A stretch of DNA of 13,997 nucleotides from Thermodesulfobacteriota bacterium (GTDB lineage: Bacteria; Desulfobacterota; BSN033; UBA1163), in NCBI GenBank assembly GCA_030024065.1, contig JASEIE010000062.1:1-13997 (forward strand). The letters are read 5' to 3'. The translations under genes were made by a program, and so were the position numbers. Under the pieces are notes generated by a model. The model ran no database searches. It was not told where the DNA came from and was given only the letters and a program-made list of their open reading frames with translations. This document shows, one piece after another, positions 1 to 7,550 of this stretch; position 1 is the first letter of the stretch; each line of letters begins with the position of its first letter.

Positions 1-33
1 AATTTCGAATTGCTGAAATCAAAAAAGCCTTAG

Positions 34-219
34 CCTGAAAAGTGCGAAAGTCCAGTTGTGGCGAGCCTCTTTTTCGTAATTGCCCTTGCTTATCTCGGAG
101 GATACCGCAGAATGAAGGTGGTCATACCGGTTGCCCTGGGAATGACCGTCCTTCTGGTGGTCATTGGTAGACTGTTCAACATTCCACTTCCTACAGGCCT
201 GTGGTTGACCCTTTTATAA
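34..219 (+). pseudogene. TctB-like small permease subunit, C-terminal remnant or 5'-truncated
   Basis: The frame is open from base 34 to the TAA at 217-219 and encodes two hydrophobic segments separated by a basic turn (GGYRRMK), ending in NIPLPTG. This is the typical C-terminal half of TctB, the small four-helix membrane subunit of tripartite tricarboxylate transporters. It lies 31 bases before a TctA gene, the usual order. A TAG in the same frame at 31-33 cuts it off from the window start, and neither other frame upstream looks like TctB. A full TctB is about 150 residues; here only about 53-61 are present. A GTG at 58 could start a 53-residue product, but no strong ribosome binding site precedes it. 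It may be a decayed gene, a frameshift, or an unusually short subunit. Family recognition is reasonable; the truncation depends on the window edge being intact sequence. Confidence 0.55.
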
Positions 220-250
220 CATAAACCTTAAGATTGGAGGAAAATAGTCA

Positions 251-1783
251 ATGGAAATGTGGTTAGCAGGACTGCAAGTGGCCGTCCAGCCGATGAATAT
301 GTTGTACCTCCTGGGGGGGACGATCTTCGGTTTGATCATTGGAGCTTTACCCGGACTCGGACCCATGTTTGCCGTCACGCTGGCCCTGCCCCTGACCTTC
401 GGGATACCTGCAGCTACGGCCATCATCATGCTGTCGGCCATCCATGCCGCTACGGTTTTTGGGGGCTCGCTGCCTTCGATCCTGATCAACACTCCCGGGA
501 CTGTCGGCTCCGTTCCGACTTGCTGGGATGGATTTCCCATGAGTCAGCAAGGAAAATCAGGCTATGCGCTGGGGATTTCCGCAGGCGGCTCCCTTTTAGG
601 GGGCGTCATCGGCTGGTTTTTCCTGGTGGTCACTGCTCCCCTTTTGATTGCACTTGCCCTGATGATGGGACCCGCCGAGTATTTCATGATTGCCGTCCTG
701 GCCCTCTCCTTAATTTCCATGGCCTCCCAGGGACAGACTATCAAGGGTGTTATTCTCGGCGCCTTCGGGTTATTGATCTCATATATAGGACGCGACCCGA
801 TCTGGGGCGGTTCCCGGTTTACTTTCGGAAGCATGTTTCTGGAAGACGGACTTCCTATTGCTGTGGTCTTCGTTGGTCTTTTTGCCGTTTCCCAGGCCAT
901 TGTTCTTTTCGAAAAGGGCGGGAGTGTCATGGAAGTCGGGCAAATGAAAGAATCTGTCATGTCCGGTGTGATCGATGTTTTCCGCCGTCCCATCACCGTA
1001 ATCCGCGGCGGGATTATCGGTGTGCTCCTCGGGATTATGCCTGCCTTGGGGATTTCCACAGCCAGCGTCATTGCTTACCTCGTAGAAAAACGATCATCCA
1101 AGCATCCCGAGACCTTTGGCAAAGGTGACCCAGCCGGCCTCCTGGCGCCGGAAGTAGCCAACAATGCATGCCTGGTAGGCGACTTGATTCCCACTCTCAC
1201 CCTGGGAATCCCTGGTTCCGGGGTGACAGCCCTCTTCATGGCCGCCCTGATTATGCATGGGATCCAGCCCGGACCGGATTACTTCAGCAAAGGTAGCCTT
1301 CCTTATGCAGTCTTTGTAGGCATTCTGATCGCACAATTTGCTTTTTTCATCCTGGGACTTCTTTCCATAGGTCAAATGGCCAAGATTGTCAAGTTCCCCC
1401 TGCCGATACTGGTGCCGGCAATTATCACGCTGAGTTTTCTGGGGGGCTTCGCCATACGGAAATTCACAGTGGATGTACTTATCACATTCTCCTTTGGGCT
1501 TCTGGGCTATATCCTTGTCAAAGGCAAGTGGCCAATACCCTGTTTCGTCCTGGGATTTGTGCTTGGCGATATCATGGAGTCCAACTTCCATCGCGCACTG
1601 CTCATAGGAAAAGGTTCCTATTTAACGTTTATCGCCAGACCCGGCTCCCTGTTTCTCTTTATATGCGCCATCATGGTGCTTGCCTGGCCTTATCTCAAAC
1701 CGCTCCTCTTCAAGCCCCGCAAGGGAACCATCGTGGCCGAAGCAGTTGAGAGGGGAGCTGGAATGGATGAAGACGAGAAATGA
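251..1783 (+). CDS. tctA: Tripartite tricarboxylate transporter large permease subunit, TctA family
   Basis: This 510-residue polytopic inner-membrane protein is full length for TctA, the 10-12 helix channel subunit that works with TctB and a periplasmic binding protein (TctC) to import carboxylates using an ion gradient. The family's duplicated signature is visible: GALPGLGP at residues 31-38 in the first half and GIMPALGIST near residue 259 in the second. These are followed by the conserved run with EKRSSK, APEVANNA, IPTLTLGIPGSG and HGIQPGP. The start is supported by GGAGG at 236-240, ten bases ahead of the ATG. It follows the TctB-like fragment by 31 bases, so the two were probably co-transcribed. 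No TctC gene is in the window; it may lie upstream. Substrate is not predictable from the permease; citrate is only the founding example. Confidence 0.93.
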   Translation: MEMWLAGLQVAVQPMNMLYLLGGTIFGLIIGALPGLGPMFAVTLALPLTFGIPAATAIIMLSAIHAATVFGGSLPSILINTPGTVGSVPTCWDGFPMSQQGKSGYALGISAGGSLLGGVIGWFFLVVTAPLLIALALMMGPAEYFMIAVLALSLISMASQGQTIKGVILGAFGLLISYIGRDPIWGGSRFTFGSMFLEDGLPIAVVFVGLFAVSQAIVLFEKGGSVMEVGQMKESVMSGVIDVFRRPITVIRGGIIGVLLGIMPALGISTASVIAYLVEKRSSKHPETFGKGDPAGLLAPEVANNACLVGDLIPTLTLGIPGSGVTALFMAALIMHGIQPGPDYFSKGSLPYAVFVGILIAQFAFFILGLLSIGQMAKIVKFPLPILVPAIITLSFLGGFAIRKFTVDVLITFSFGLLGYILVKGKWPIPCFVLGFVLGDIMESNFHRALLIGKGSYLTFIARPGSLFLFICAIMVLAWPYLKPLLFKPRKGTIVAEAVERGAGMDEDEK

Positions 1784-1910
1784 TTGTAACCATGCACCAG
1801 ATTCTCAATATGCCGGAATTTTCGGAAAATATCAGAGATAAGCGTGCCCGGACTGAAATCGCGACAGCCGAGGCAGGCGTTCTGCAGGGATTTGAAAAAA
1901 GGACCACCCT

Positions 1911-1956
1911 TTTCCCTCCTTTCCGCTTGACCGATGACAGTCAAGGGGGGATAAAG
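1911..1956. repeat. Decayed extragenic palindrome in the spacer after tctA
   Basis: CTTGAC (1926-1931) and GTCAAG (1940-1945) form the tip of an imperfect hairpin. Its flanks are pyrimidine-rich on the left (TTTCCCTCCTTTCCG) and purine-rich on the right (GGGGGATAAAGG), so they continue the pairing with mismatches. There is no T-run, so it is a poor intrinsic terminator. It resembles the degenerate palindromic spacer repeats common in many anaerobe genomes. The rest of the spacer 1784-2078 holds no convincing gene apart from the small ORF noted at 2005. Confidence 0.35.
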
Positions 1957-2004
1957 GGCTGAACGGCAAGAAGATTTTTAAGGTATTTTGAGGGAGCCAA
2001 AGGG

Positions 2005-2082
2005 ATGTTTGATCTAAAAGCCGGAGAATTGTTTTATAAAGAATGGTCAATCACAGCGGAAGATAAGGTGGCCTTACGATGA
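2005..2082 (+). CDS. Possible 25-codon ORF coupled to the downstream oxidoreductase
   Basis: ATG at 2005 opens 25 codons (MFDLKAGELFYKEWS, then ITAEDKVALR) ending in TGA at 2080-2082, which overlaps the ATG of the next gene at 2079 as ATGA. GAGGGAG at 1990-1996 is a usable ribosome binding site eight bases upstream. The arrangement would fit a small coupled leader peptide or the remnant of a larger gene. No family is recognised and the length is within what chance allows, so support rests only on the binding site and the stop-start overlap. Confidence 0.25.
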   Translation: MFDLKAGELFYKEWSITAEDKVALR

Positions 2083-4088
2083 AATCTGTCCTTTTGAATT
2101 CACGGTTCTTTCTGGAGAAATGTATAGGTTGCAAAACATGCACCCATGTTTGTCCAACGAAGGCTTACACTCCATCCATAAATCGGCCTTTGGACAAGAA
2201 GAAGATTGCTCCCTGTACTGCTCAATGTCCAATTGGAAATGACATTGAGGGATTCGTTTCGCTGGTCGGGCAGCAGAGATACCTTGAGGCTTACGCCTTG
2301 CTTTTTGAGACAAATCCGCTTCCGGGGACTACGGGGCGGGTTTGCCATCACCCCTGCGAGCAATCCTGCAACCGGGTGATATTTGACGAAGAAGTTTCGA
2401 TTCAGGCCCTGGAACGTTTTGTCGCCGACTATGCCATGAATAAGGGCTATGAACCAACAAAGCCAAAGGTCTTACGGAAAGAGGCCGTTGCCATCATCGG
2501 CTCGGGGCCGGCTGGCCTCTCCTGTGCCTACCATCTGGCCCGATTGGGCTACAGGGTCACTCTTTTTGAGAAAGAGAAGCAGCCAGGCGGGATGCTCTGT
2601 TTCGGCATTCCAGAGTACAGGCTTCCCAAGAGGATACTGGACTGGGAAATCAGGAATATCTCTTCGCTCAATGTCGATATCCAGGTCAACCAGAGATTGG
2701 GAAAGAATCTGAGCTTCAGCGATCTAAAGGATTTTGACGCCTTGTTTATTTCCATAGGCTCCCAGAAGGGCCGTCTTCTCATGGTCGCAGGCGAGAAGGC
2801 TCCTGTGGTTTGGTCCGCTCTGGACTTTTTAAAAAGGGTGAACAGAGGCATGAAGGTGTCACTGGGGACAAGGGTCGCTGTGATCGGAGGGGGTAATACA
2901 GCCGTCGATGCGGCCCGCTGTGCTTTGCGTCTGGGATCCTTGCCTGTGATCTTATACCGGAGATCGATCGATGATATGCCTGCCCTGTCCAATGAGCGGC
3001 ATGAGCTGGAGCGGGAGGGCATCGAGATCCTTCCCTTTGTGATGCCGAGCCGCATCATGGCTAAGGAAGGCCGCGTTCGGCAGATCGAATGTCTCAAGAC
3101 CCGCCCGGGAGATGTTGGGAAGGACGGGAGGAGAGTTCCTGTTCCGGTTGAAGGATCACAGTTTTCCCTGGAGGTCGATGAGATCATTGTGGCCGCGGGG
3201 GAATCGCCCGATTTCTCCGGTCTCACCTCTTCTCTCAGGATCAAGGAGGGCAGACTGGTCGTCGATTCCAATGGCGCAACTCTCCGCAAGAAGGTCTTCG
3301 CAGGAGGGGATGTTACTACAGGGGCAGGGACGGTCTCTGAGGCCATTGCCTCGGGGAAGAGAGGGGCCATAGCCATCCATCGATTCCTCGAGAAGCAGGC
3401 CGGGGATGGAAACGGTTTCAAGCCCGAGGTGGTGAGCTTCGAGGAGTTAAATCCGGACTATTTCTACCCTGCTCTGAAGACCGTCTCCGGCCATCTTGAC
3501 CCGACACAGGCGGTCCGGTCTTTTGATGAGGTCTGTCTGGGCTATCCTGAAGACCAGGCCCTCAAAGAGGCTCAGAGGTGCTTCGGATGTGCCGCGCCTC
3601 CGACCTACAGGCTGGAGGACTGCAGGGGATGTGTAACCTGTGCGGATAGGTGCCCGGCCTCGGCGATTACCATTGAGCCTCTGCAGCAACCATTTACCGT
3701 ACGGGTCGACATTGGCCAGTTCGATCCGGATGAGATCCTGAGGATCTGCAAGAAGGCGAAGATTCACCCTCAACAAATCGTTTGTTACTGTACGAATACA
3801 ACAGCTGGGGAAATCGCTGCCGCAATCCTCAAAGGGGCAAATACCCCTGAAGCCATATCCCGACTGACAGGGGCACGAACCGGATGCACGGTCCTTTGCA
3901 TCCAGTCCATCGTCAAGCTTTTAGAGTCCTCCGGACAGGTGGTTGAGACCGGGGTAACTCACCAATGCTATGGAAAGACATTCACCGTATGGGATCTTGA
4001 TGCCCGCGCCAAAAAGAAGCATGAGGAGCGGGGTTATCATTTTGATGAAGACATCGAACTGATCGAAAAGGTCTTCGAGAACAAGTGA
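2079..4088 (+). CDS. Multidomain FAD/Fe-S NAD(P)H oxidoreductase, GltD family, with ferredoxin and BFD-like domains
   Basis: This 669-residue cytoplasmic protein is probably the electron-transfer partner of the downstream 2-oxoacid oxidoreductase. In order: a [4Fe-4S] motif with C15, C18, C21 and C25; the GltD-type Fe-S helical domain (CTAQCP at 46-51, CHHPC at 89-93, C97); an FAD-binding Rossmann motif GSGPAG at 141-146 with PGGML; a nucleotide-binding motif GGGNTAVDAAR at 270-280 with YRR, typical of NADPH-using GltD proteins; a second FAD motif ending in FAGGD (407-411); a second [4Fe-4S] motif with C515, C518, C521 and C525; and a BFD-like C-terminal domain (C569, C571, C603, C607). It is longer than GltD, about 450-490 residues. 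A role like PadH, the NAD-linked subunit of phenylglyoxylate dehydrogenase, is possible. AAGGTGG at 2065-2071 supports the start. No GltB-type large subunit is present, so glutamate synthase is unlikely. Confidence 0.85.
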   Translation: MKSVLLNSRFFLEKCIGCKTCTHVCPTKAYTPSINRPLDKKKIAPCTAQCPIGNDIEGFVSLVGQQRYLEAYALLFETNPLPGTTGRVCHHPCEQSCNRVIFDEEVSIQALERFVADYAMNKGYEPTKPKVLRKEAVAIIGSGPAGLSCAYHLARLGYRVTLFEKEKQPGGMLCFGIPEYRLPKRILDWEIRNISSLNVDIQVNQRLGKNLSFSDLKDFDALFISIGSQKGRLLMVAGEKAPVVWSALDFLKRVNRGMKVSLGTRVAVIGGGNTAVDAARCALRLGSLPVILYRRSIDDMPALSNERHELEREGIEILPFVMPSRIMAKEGRVRQIECLKTRPGDVGKDGRRVPVPVEGSQFSLEVDEIIVAAGESPDFSGLTSSLRIKEGRLVVDSNGATLRKKVFAGGDVTTGAGTVSEAIASGKRGAIAIHRFLEKQAGDGNGFKPEVVSFEELNPDYFYPALKTVSGHLDPTQAVRSFDEVCLGYPEDQALKEAQRCFGCAAPPTYRLEDCRGCVTCADRCPASAITIEPLQQPFTVRVDIGQFDPDEILRICKKAKIHPQQIVCYCTNTTAGEIAAAILKGANTPEAISRLTGARTGCTVLCIQSIVKLLESSGQVVETGVTHQCYGKTFTVWDLDARAKKKHEERGYHFDEDIELIEKVFENK

Positions 4089-4101
4089 GACAGGAGACAA
4101 G

Positions 4102-5553
4102 ATGGGACAAAAGACACTGAAACCTGCCGATCCGGTCCGTTCCCAATACACCATTGAGCCGGGGCTGCTGAAAATGAGAGGGGCGGATCTTCCGGGGATG
4201 ACCTCCGTCTCCTTCCGGGATCTGCTTCCCAGTATTCCGGACCCCATTTTCCCCAGCGATCAAGGAATCGAGGCGATCCGAAGGGCAACCCGGGAATCAC
4301 TTTCCGGGGTCGACTTGACGAAGATTAAGAAGCGAGATTCCGTCAACATCCTTGCCTCACATCATGGTTTCACCCTTCTGGGAGGAGACCCCTACGCGGA
4401 GGTGCTCAAGGTGACGCGGGATGTGATCGAGGCGCGGACTGAGACAGAGGATATCCGTCTCCGGGCTGGCGTGGGGCTGAGATTTAGGGAGACAGAGGAG
4501 CACATCAAGCGTTTCAGTTTGGACCAGTATTTCAAAGGGAAGGCGAAAGGCATGGCGCCCGTCGATGAAGGCATTCCCATCGAGACGGAGTTCGGGACAC
4601 TGTATGGTCTGAAGAGAGCTTACGATGCGAAATGGATTGTTCACGCCCACAATAGCGACCTGAGGGAGCTCCACAACCACCGGTTGATTGATCGGATCCT
4701 CAAGCCCTTTGCCATGTCATACGCCAGGATTGAAACACGTTCCACCTACCATCAGAACTTCGGCCCAAGGTCATCCAACATTATTCCACGTGCAGTCTTC
4801 AATTCCGATTTCGTCCAGAGTAAATTTGTCTTTTCCATCATCCTGACGACCTCACCCAATGGCATTAGCGGGATCAGCGCCGATAACGACCTGTTCAAGC
4901 AGAACGATCACATCACGATCGACGCACTGTCTTGGTACGGAAAACTGCTGACTTTGTTGAAAGAGATCGACCAATGTATCGTACTGCTCGATGGTCCTTA
5001 TCCCATCGGATACATGAAGGCAGGGGGGATCGTTTTTGACAATTTCGCCGGGCTTTCCGTGGATGAATTCGACCTCGATCACGGATGGCCTCCCTTCTCC
5101 CGTTACACGGAAATGTATTTTGACGAGCAGGGTCTCCCTCTATTAAAGGAGATTCCTCCTTTAAACCCTGCTATCAAATCGATCGTCAACAACTACTGCT
5201 TCATCGGATATCCGAGCACCTTCTTTGCCCAGCACGTACCGACGGTCGTAGTCAGCCGGGCCTTGGCCGATCTCATCAACTCATGCCCGCAGAATCCTCA
5301 GTATATGCGCTATGCTGTGATGGCGGACGGCCTTGAGGAGGCGATCCGGTTTGTAGCAAAGACGAGCGGCACATCAAATGTCATCGCCTTTGATGGCGCG
5401 GTGGGCGGCTTTAATCTGACGGAGCCTCTGGCCGACCTGCTCAGATCGAAGGCTCCGGGCATTGAGGAGAGAGTGGAAACCCAACTTCTTCCAAAATGGT
5501 GCCGGCAGCGAAACCTGAAATTAGAAAAGAAGGGAGCAAAGAAGGATGTTTGA
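4102..5553 (+). CDS. LarA-like (DUF2088, lactate racemase superfamily) protein of unknown function
   Basis: This 483-residue soluble protein has no obvious close family, but its layout follows LarA, the nickel-pincer lactate racemase. There is an N-terminal Rossmann-like region with paired His87-His88 where LarA has its DHTRP motif, a second strand region (RLRAGVG, 119-125), and then THR/HRST-like spacing around ETRSTYH (211-217) and GPRSSNIIPR (221-230), which aligns by eye with LarA's SHFFAGFSGGRKSVLPG. The C-terminal half continues in register: LLDGPYP (295-301), VVVSRALADLI (382-392), LEEAI (411-415), VIAFDG (427-432). The lysine that anchors the nickel cofactor in LarA is replaced by serine, and other cofactor histidines are not evident apart from His217. 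It sits 13 bases after the flavoprotein and overlaps the gamma subunit by 8 bases, with AGGAG at 4092-4096. Superfamily assignment is by manual comparison only. Confidence 0.55.
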   Translation: MGQKTLKPADPVRSQYTIEPGLLKMRGADLPGMTSVSFRDLLPSIPDPIFPSDQGIEAIRRATRESLSGVDLTKIKKRDSVNILASHHGFTLLGGDPYAEVLKVTRDVIEARTETEDIRLRAGVGLRFRETEEHIKRFSLDQYFKGKAKGMAPVDEGIPIETEFGTLYGLKRAYDAKWIVHAHNSDLRELHNHRLIDRILKPFAMSYARIETRSTYHQNFGPRSSNIIPRAVFNSDFVQSKFVFSIILTTSPNGISGISADNDLFKQNDHITIDALSWYGKLLTLLKEIDQCIVLLDGPYPIGYMKAGGIVFDNFAGLSVDEFDLDHGWPPFSRYTEMYFDEQGLPLLKEIPPLNPAIKSIVNNYCFIGYPSTFFAQHVPTVVVSRALADLINSCPQNPQYMRYAVMADGLEEAIRFVAKTSGTSNVIAFDGAVGGFNLTEPLADLLRSKAPGIEERVETQLLPKWCRQRNLKLEKKGAKKDV

Positions 5554-6094
5554 GATCCGATTTCACGGAAGAGGGGGCCAAGGGGCTGTGGTGGCCTCCA
5601 TTGTCTTGGCCTCGGCCTTCTTTAAGGAGGGAAAGTGCGTTCAAGCCTTCCCATCTTTTGGGGCCGAAAGGAGAGGAGCCCCTGTTGTTGCCTTTACCCG
5701 AATCAGCGATCAGGAGATCAGAGAGCGTTTTGGCATCTACAAGCCAGACTGTGTCATCATCCTTGATTCGAGCCTGACCCAAAGAAAGGATATTACCTCA
5801 GGGCTGAAGGAGGGCCATTGGATCATCATCAACAGTGACAAGAAGCCCGAGGAATACGCCGATCTGGGTCCCTACCGTGTGGCGACCCTTGATGCCAATT
5901 CCATATCCCTGAAGTACGGCTTGGGAAGCTCCGCAGTGCCGATCGTCAACACAACGATCCTGGGTGCCTTCTCGAAGGTAACCCAGACCGTGAAGATCGA
6001 GTCGGTCCTCCATGCCGTCCGGGAGAATGCGCCTTCAAAACCAGAAAATAACGCCAATGCGGCCCGAGAGGCTTACGATTTGGTGGTTTTTTGA
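5546..6094 (+). CDS. porG: 2-oxoacid:ferredoxin oxidoreductase, gamma subunit (PorG-like)
   Basis: This 182-residue protein matches the gamma subunit of four-subunit pyruvate or 2-oxoacid:ferredoxin oxidoreductases, which contributes to binding CoA and assembling the enzyme. The N-terminal GRGGQG (residues 8-13), the conserved AFPSFGAERRGAPV stretch (about 34-47) and the PDCVIILD segment are characteristic. Length is normal for PorG/VorG. The start at 5546 overlaps the end of the LarA-like gene by 8 bases, with GGGAG at 5532-5536 as binding site, so translation is probably coupled. The delta subunit gene follows after 29 bases. The sequence does not distinguish pyruvate, branched-chain, indolepyruvate or arylglyoxylate forms. 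Confidence 0.93.
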   Translation: MFEIRFHGRGGQGAVVASIVLASAFFKEGKCVQAFPSFGAERRGAPVVAFTRISDQEIRERFGIYKPDCVIILDSSLTQRKDITSGLKEGHWIIINSDKKPEEYADLGPYRVATLDANSISLKYGLGSSAVPIVNTTILGAFSKVTQTVKIESVLHAVRENAPSKPENNANAAREAYDLVVF

Positions 6095-6106
6095 GAGGTC
6101 TCTATT

Positions 6107-6114
6107 AAGGAGGT
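6107..6114 (+). promoter_or_regulatory. Near-perfect ribosome binding site of the delta subunit
   Basis: AAGGAGGT lies nine bases before the ATG at 6124 and is fully complementary to the 16S rRNA tail. It is the strongest such site in the operon and may raise expression of the small ferredoxin subunit relative to its neighbours. Confidence 0.7.
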
Positions 6115-6123
6115 CCAGAAAGA

Positions 6124-6408
6124 ATGAAGAAACGATACAGCCTAAAGTCTCTCGAGGAAATGCCCATTACGGCTATCTCTTTTTTAACCACAGAGGGAAA
6201 CGAAACAGGAGAGTGGCGATCACAACGGCCACTGCTCGATTCGGAAAAATGTAACCAGTGCGGTCTCTGCTGGATGTATTGCCCTGATAATGCGATCCTT
6301 CCAGAAAAAGACTCATTTCAAATCTCCTATACCTACTGTAAGGGTTGTGGCATCTGCGCCAAGGAATGCCCCAAAGGAGCCATTTTACTTGTAAAGGAAA
6401 AACGATGA
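6124..6408 (+). CDS. porD: 2-oxoacid:ferredoxin oxidoreductase, delta subunit (2x[4Fe-4S] ferredoxin, PorD-like)
   Basis: This 94-residue protein is the dicluster ferredoxin subunit that takes electrons from the thiamine-diphosphate subunit. Two complete CxxCxxCxxxCP motifs are present: C43, C46, C49, C53 and C72, C75, C78, C82. The N-terminal lead-in (SLEEMPITAISF) and the GEWR element near residue 29 are typical of PorD rather than of free ferredoxins. Its stop overlaps the start of the alpha subunit (ATGA at 6405-6408). Electrons probably pass to a soluble ferredoxin or to the flavoprotein encoded at the start of the operon. Confidence 0.93.
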   Translation: MKKRYSLKSLEEMPITAISFLTTEGNETGEWRSQRPLLDSEKCNQCGLCWMYCPDNAILPEKDSFQISYTYCKGCGICAKECPKGAILLVKEKR

Positions 6409-7550
6409 AAAAAGTTATCTCTGCAAATCAATCCGTTTCTCATGCTGTCTTGGCTGCAAAGGCTCAAGTCGTTGCAGCCTACCCCATCACGCCTCAGTCG
6501 TCGATCGTGGAAATGATCGCCAATTTCTGTTCCAATGGAGATCTCCAAGCGAAGTTCATTAATGTGGAGTCCGAGCATTCGGCCATGGCGGCTTGTATCT
6601 CCGCTTCTGTGACAGGTGCCAGGACGTTTACCGCCACAAGTTCCCAGGGATTGGCCTTGATGCATGAGCTGCTTCATTATGCCTCCGGACTGAGGCTTCC
6701 CATTGTGATGGCGAATGTGAACAGGGCTTTGGCAAGCCCCTTTAACCTCAAGGCCGACCTCTCAGACAGCCTCTCCCAGAGAGACACGGGCTGGCTCCAG
6801 TTTTACTGTGAAAGCGGTCAGGAGGTTTTTGATACGATCATCCATGCCTATCGGATATCGGAACAGGTCCTGCTCCCGGTGATGGTCAATCTGGAAGGCT
6901 TCATTCTTTCACACACCTATGAGATTGTCGATATTCCAGAGCAGAGCGAGATCGATCGTTTCCTCTCTCCCCCTGCTCCTCGGGACTGTCTCAATGTTGA
7001 AAACCCGTGTTTATTCGGAGGGACGACGGACTTCTACATCAACTTTCGGTACAAAATGCACGAGGGGATGGAACGGGCCAAGATCATCTGCCAGGAATGT
7101 GACGTCCAGTTTCAAGAAGTGTTTGGACGAAGTTATGGATTGATTCAATCCTATCTTTGCGAAGATGCGGAACTCATCCTGGTGACGGCAGGAACCATTG
7201 CAGGCACATGCTGCGTGGCAGCCGATCAATACAGGGAGCGTGGATTGAAGGTTGGGGTTTTAAGGATCAGGTTATTCCGGCCCTTTCCTGGAGAACAGAT
7301 CTGTCTCGCACTTGGAAAGACAAAGAAGGTAGCCGTGATTGATCGAGATTTCTCTCCCGGATGTGGAGGTATCTTTGCGCAGGAGATTAAATCGATCCTT
7401 CAAGGGAGAAGGGGGGGGTTGCCTGTTTATGAATTCATTGCAGGGTTGGGCGGAAAGGATGTTACGGATGAAGACATTGGAAGGGTTATCGATCAAACCT
7501 ATCAAAATCCAGAGCCAGGAGGAGTCACATGGATAGGGCTACTAAAATGA
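6405..7550 (+). CDS. porA: 2-oxoacid:ferredoxin oxidoreductase, alpha subunit (PorA-like)
   Basis: This 381-residue subunit carries the pyrimidine-binding and transketolase C-terminal-like domains that form the active site with the beta subunit. Conserved elements are YPITPQS (26-32), VESEHSA (54-60), GARTFTATSSQG (71-82), ANVNRALASP (103-112), SQRDTGW (124-130) and LEGFILSH in the middle. The segment after ALASP reads FNLKADLSDSL, whereas archaeal pyruvate enzymes usually have INIWNDxQDS; this region borders the substrate pocket, so the substrate may differ from pyruvate. The ATG at 6405 is preferred because it overlaps the delta stop by four bases (ATGA) and is preceded by AAAGGA; an upstream ATG at 6345 would cut 64 bases into the delta gene. 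It overlaps the beta gene by 22 bases. Confidence 0.93.
   Translation: MKKVISANQSVSHAVLAAKAQVVAAYPITPQSSIVEMIANFCSNGDLQAKFINVESEHSAMAACISASVTGARTFTATSSQGLALMHELLHYASGLRLPIVMANVNRALASPFNLKADLSDSLSQRDTGWLQFYCESGQEVFDTIIHAYRISEQVLLPVMVNLEGFILSHTYEIVDIPEQSEIDRFLSPPAPRDCLNVENPCLFGGTTDFYINFRYKMHEGMERAKIICQECDVQFQEVFGRSYGLIQSYLCEDAELILVTAGTIAGTCCVAADQYRERGLKVGVLRIRLFRPFPGEQICLALGKTKKVAVIDRDFSPGCGGIFAQEIKSILQGRRGGLPVYEFIAGLGGKDVTDEDIGRVIDQTYQNPEPGGVTWIGLLK

Noticed and set aside
259..1128. Long open frame of 289 codons on the + strand, offset from tctA
   Set aside because: It lies wholly inside tctA in another frame, has a Cys/His/Arg-rich composition unlike real proteins, and has no ribosome binding site of its own; tctA is a clear family match.
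1927..1956. Promoter for the oxidoreductase operon (TTGACC with ATAAAG 18 bases later)
   Set aside because: The TTGACC is part of the decayed palindrome and the -10 match is poor; nothing else supports it.
1780..1962. 60-codon frame overlapping the tctA stop as ATGA
   Set aside because: It runs through a decayed palindrome, has no family resemblance and its composition looks like spacer; the stop-start overlap alone is weak support.
2549..3421. 290-codon open frame on the minus strand
   Set aside because: It is antisense to the flavoprotein gene, whose motifs are intact; the antisense product is Ser/Pro/Arg-rich and low in recognisable structure.
2079..4088. Glutamate synthase small subunit (gltD) partnering glnA
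   Set aside because: There is no large subunit gene, glnA is more than 7 kb away on the other strand, and the extra ferredoxin and BFD-like domains plus the operon context point to the 2-oxoacid oxidoreductase.
6345..7550. Longer alpha subunit starting at 6345
   Set aside because: It would read 64 bases into the delta subunit gene; the 6405 start has the ATGA overlap, a binding site and the conserved N-terminus of the family.
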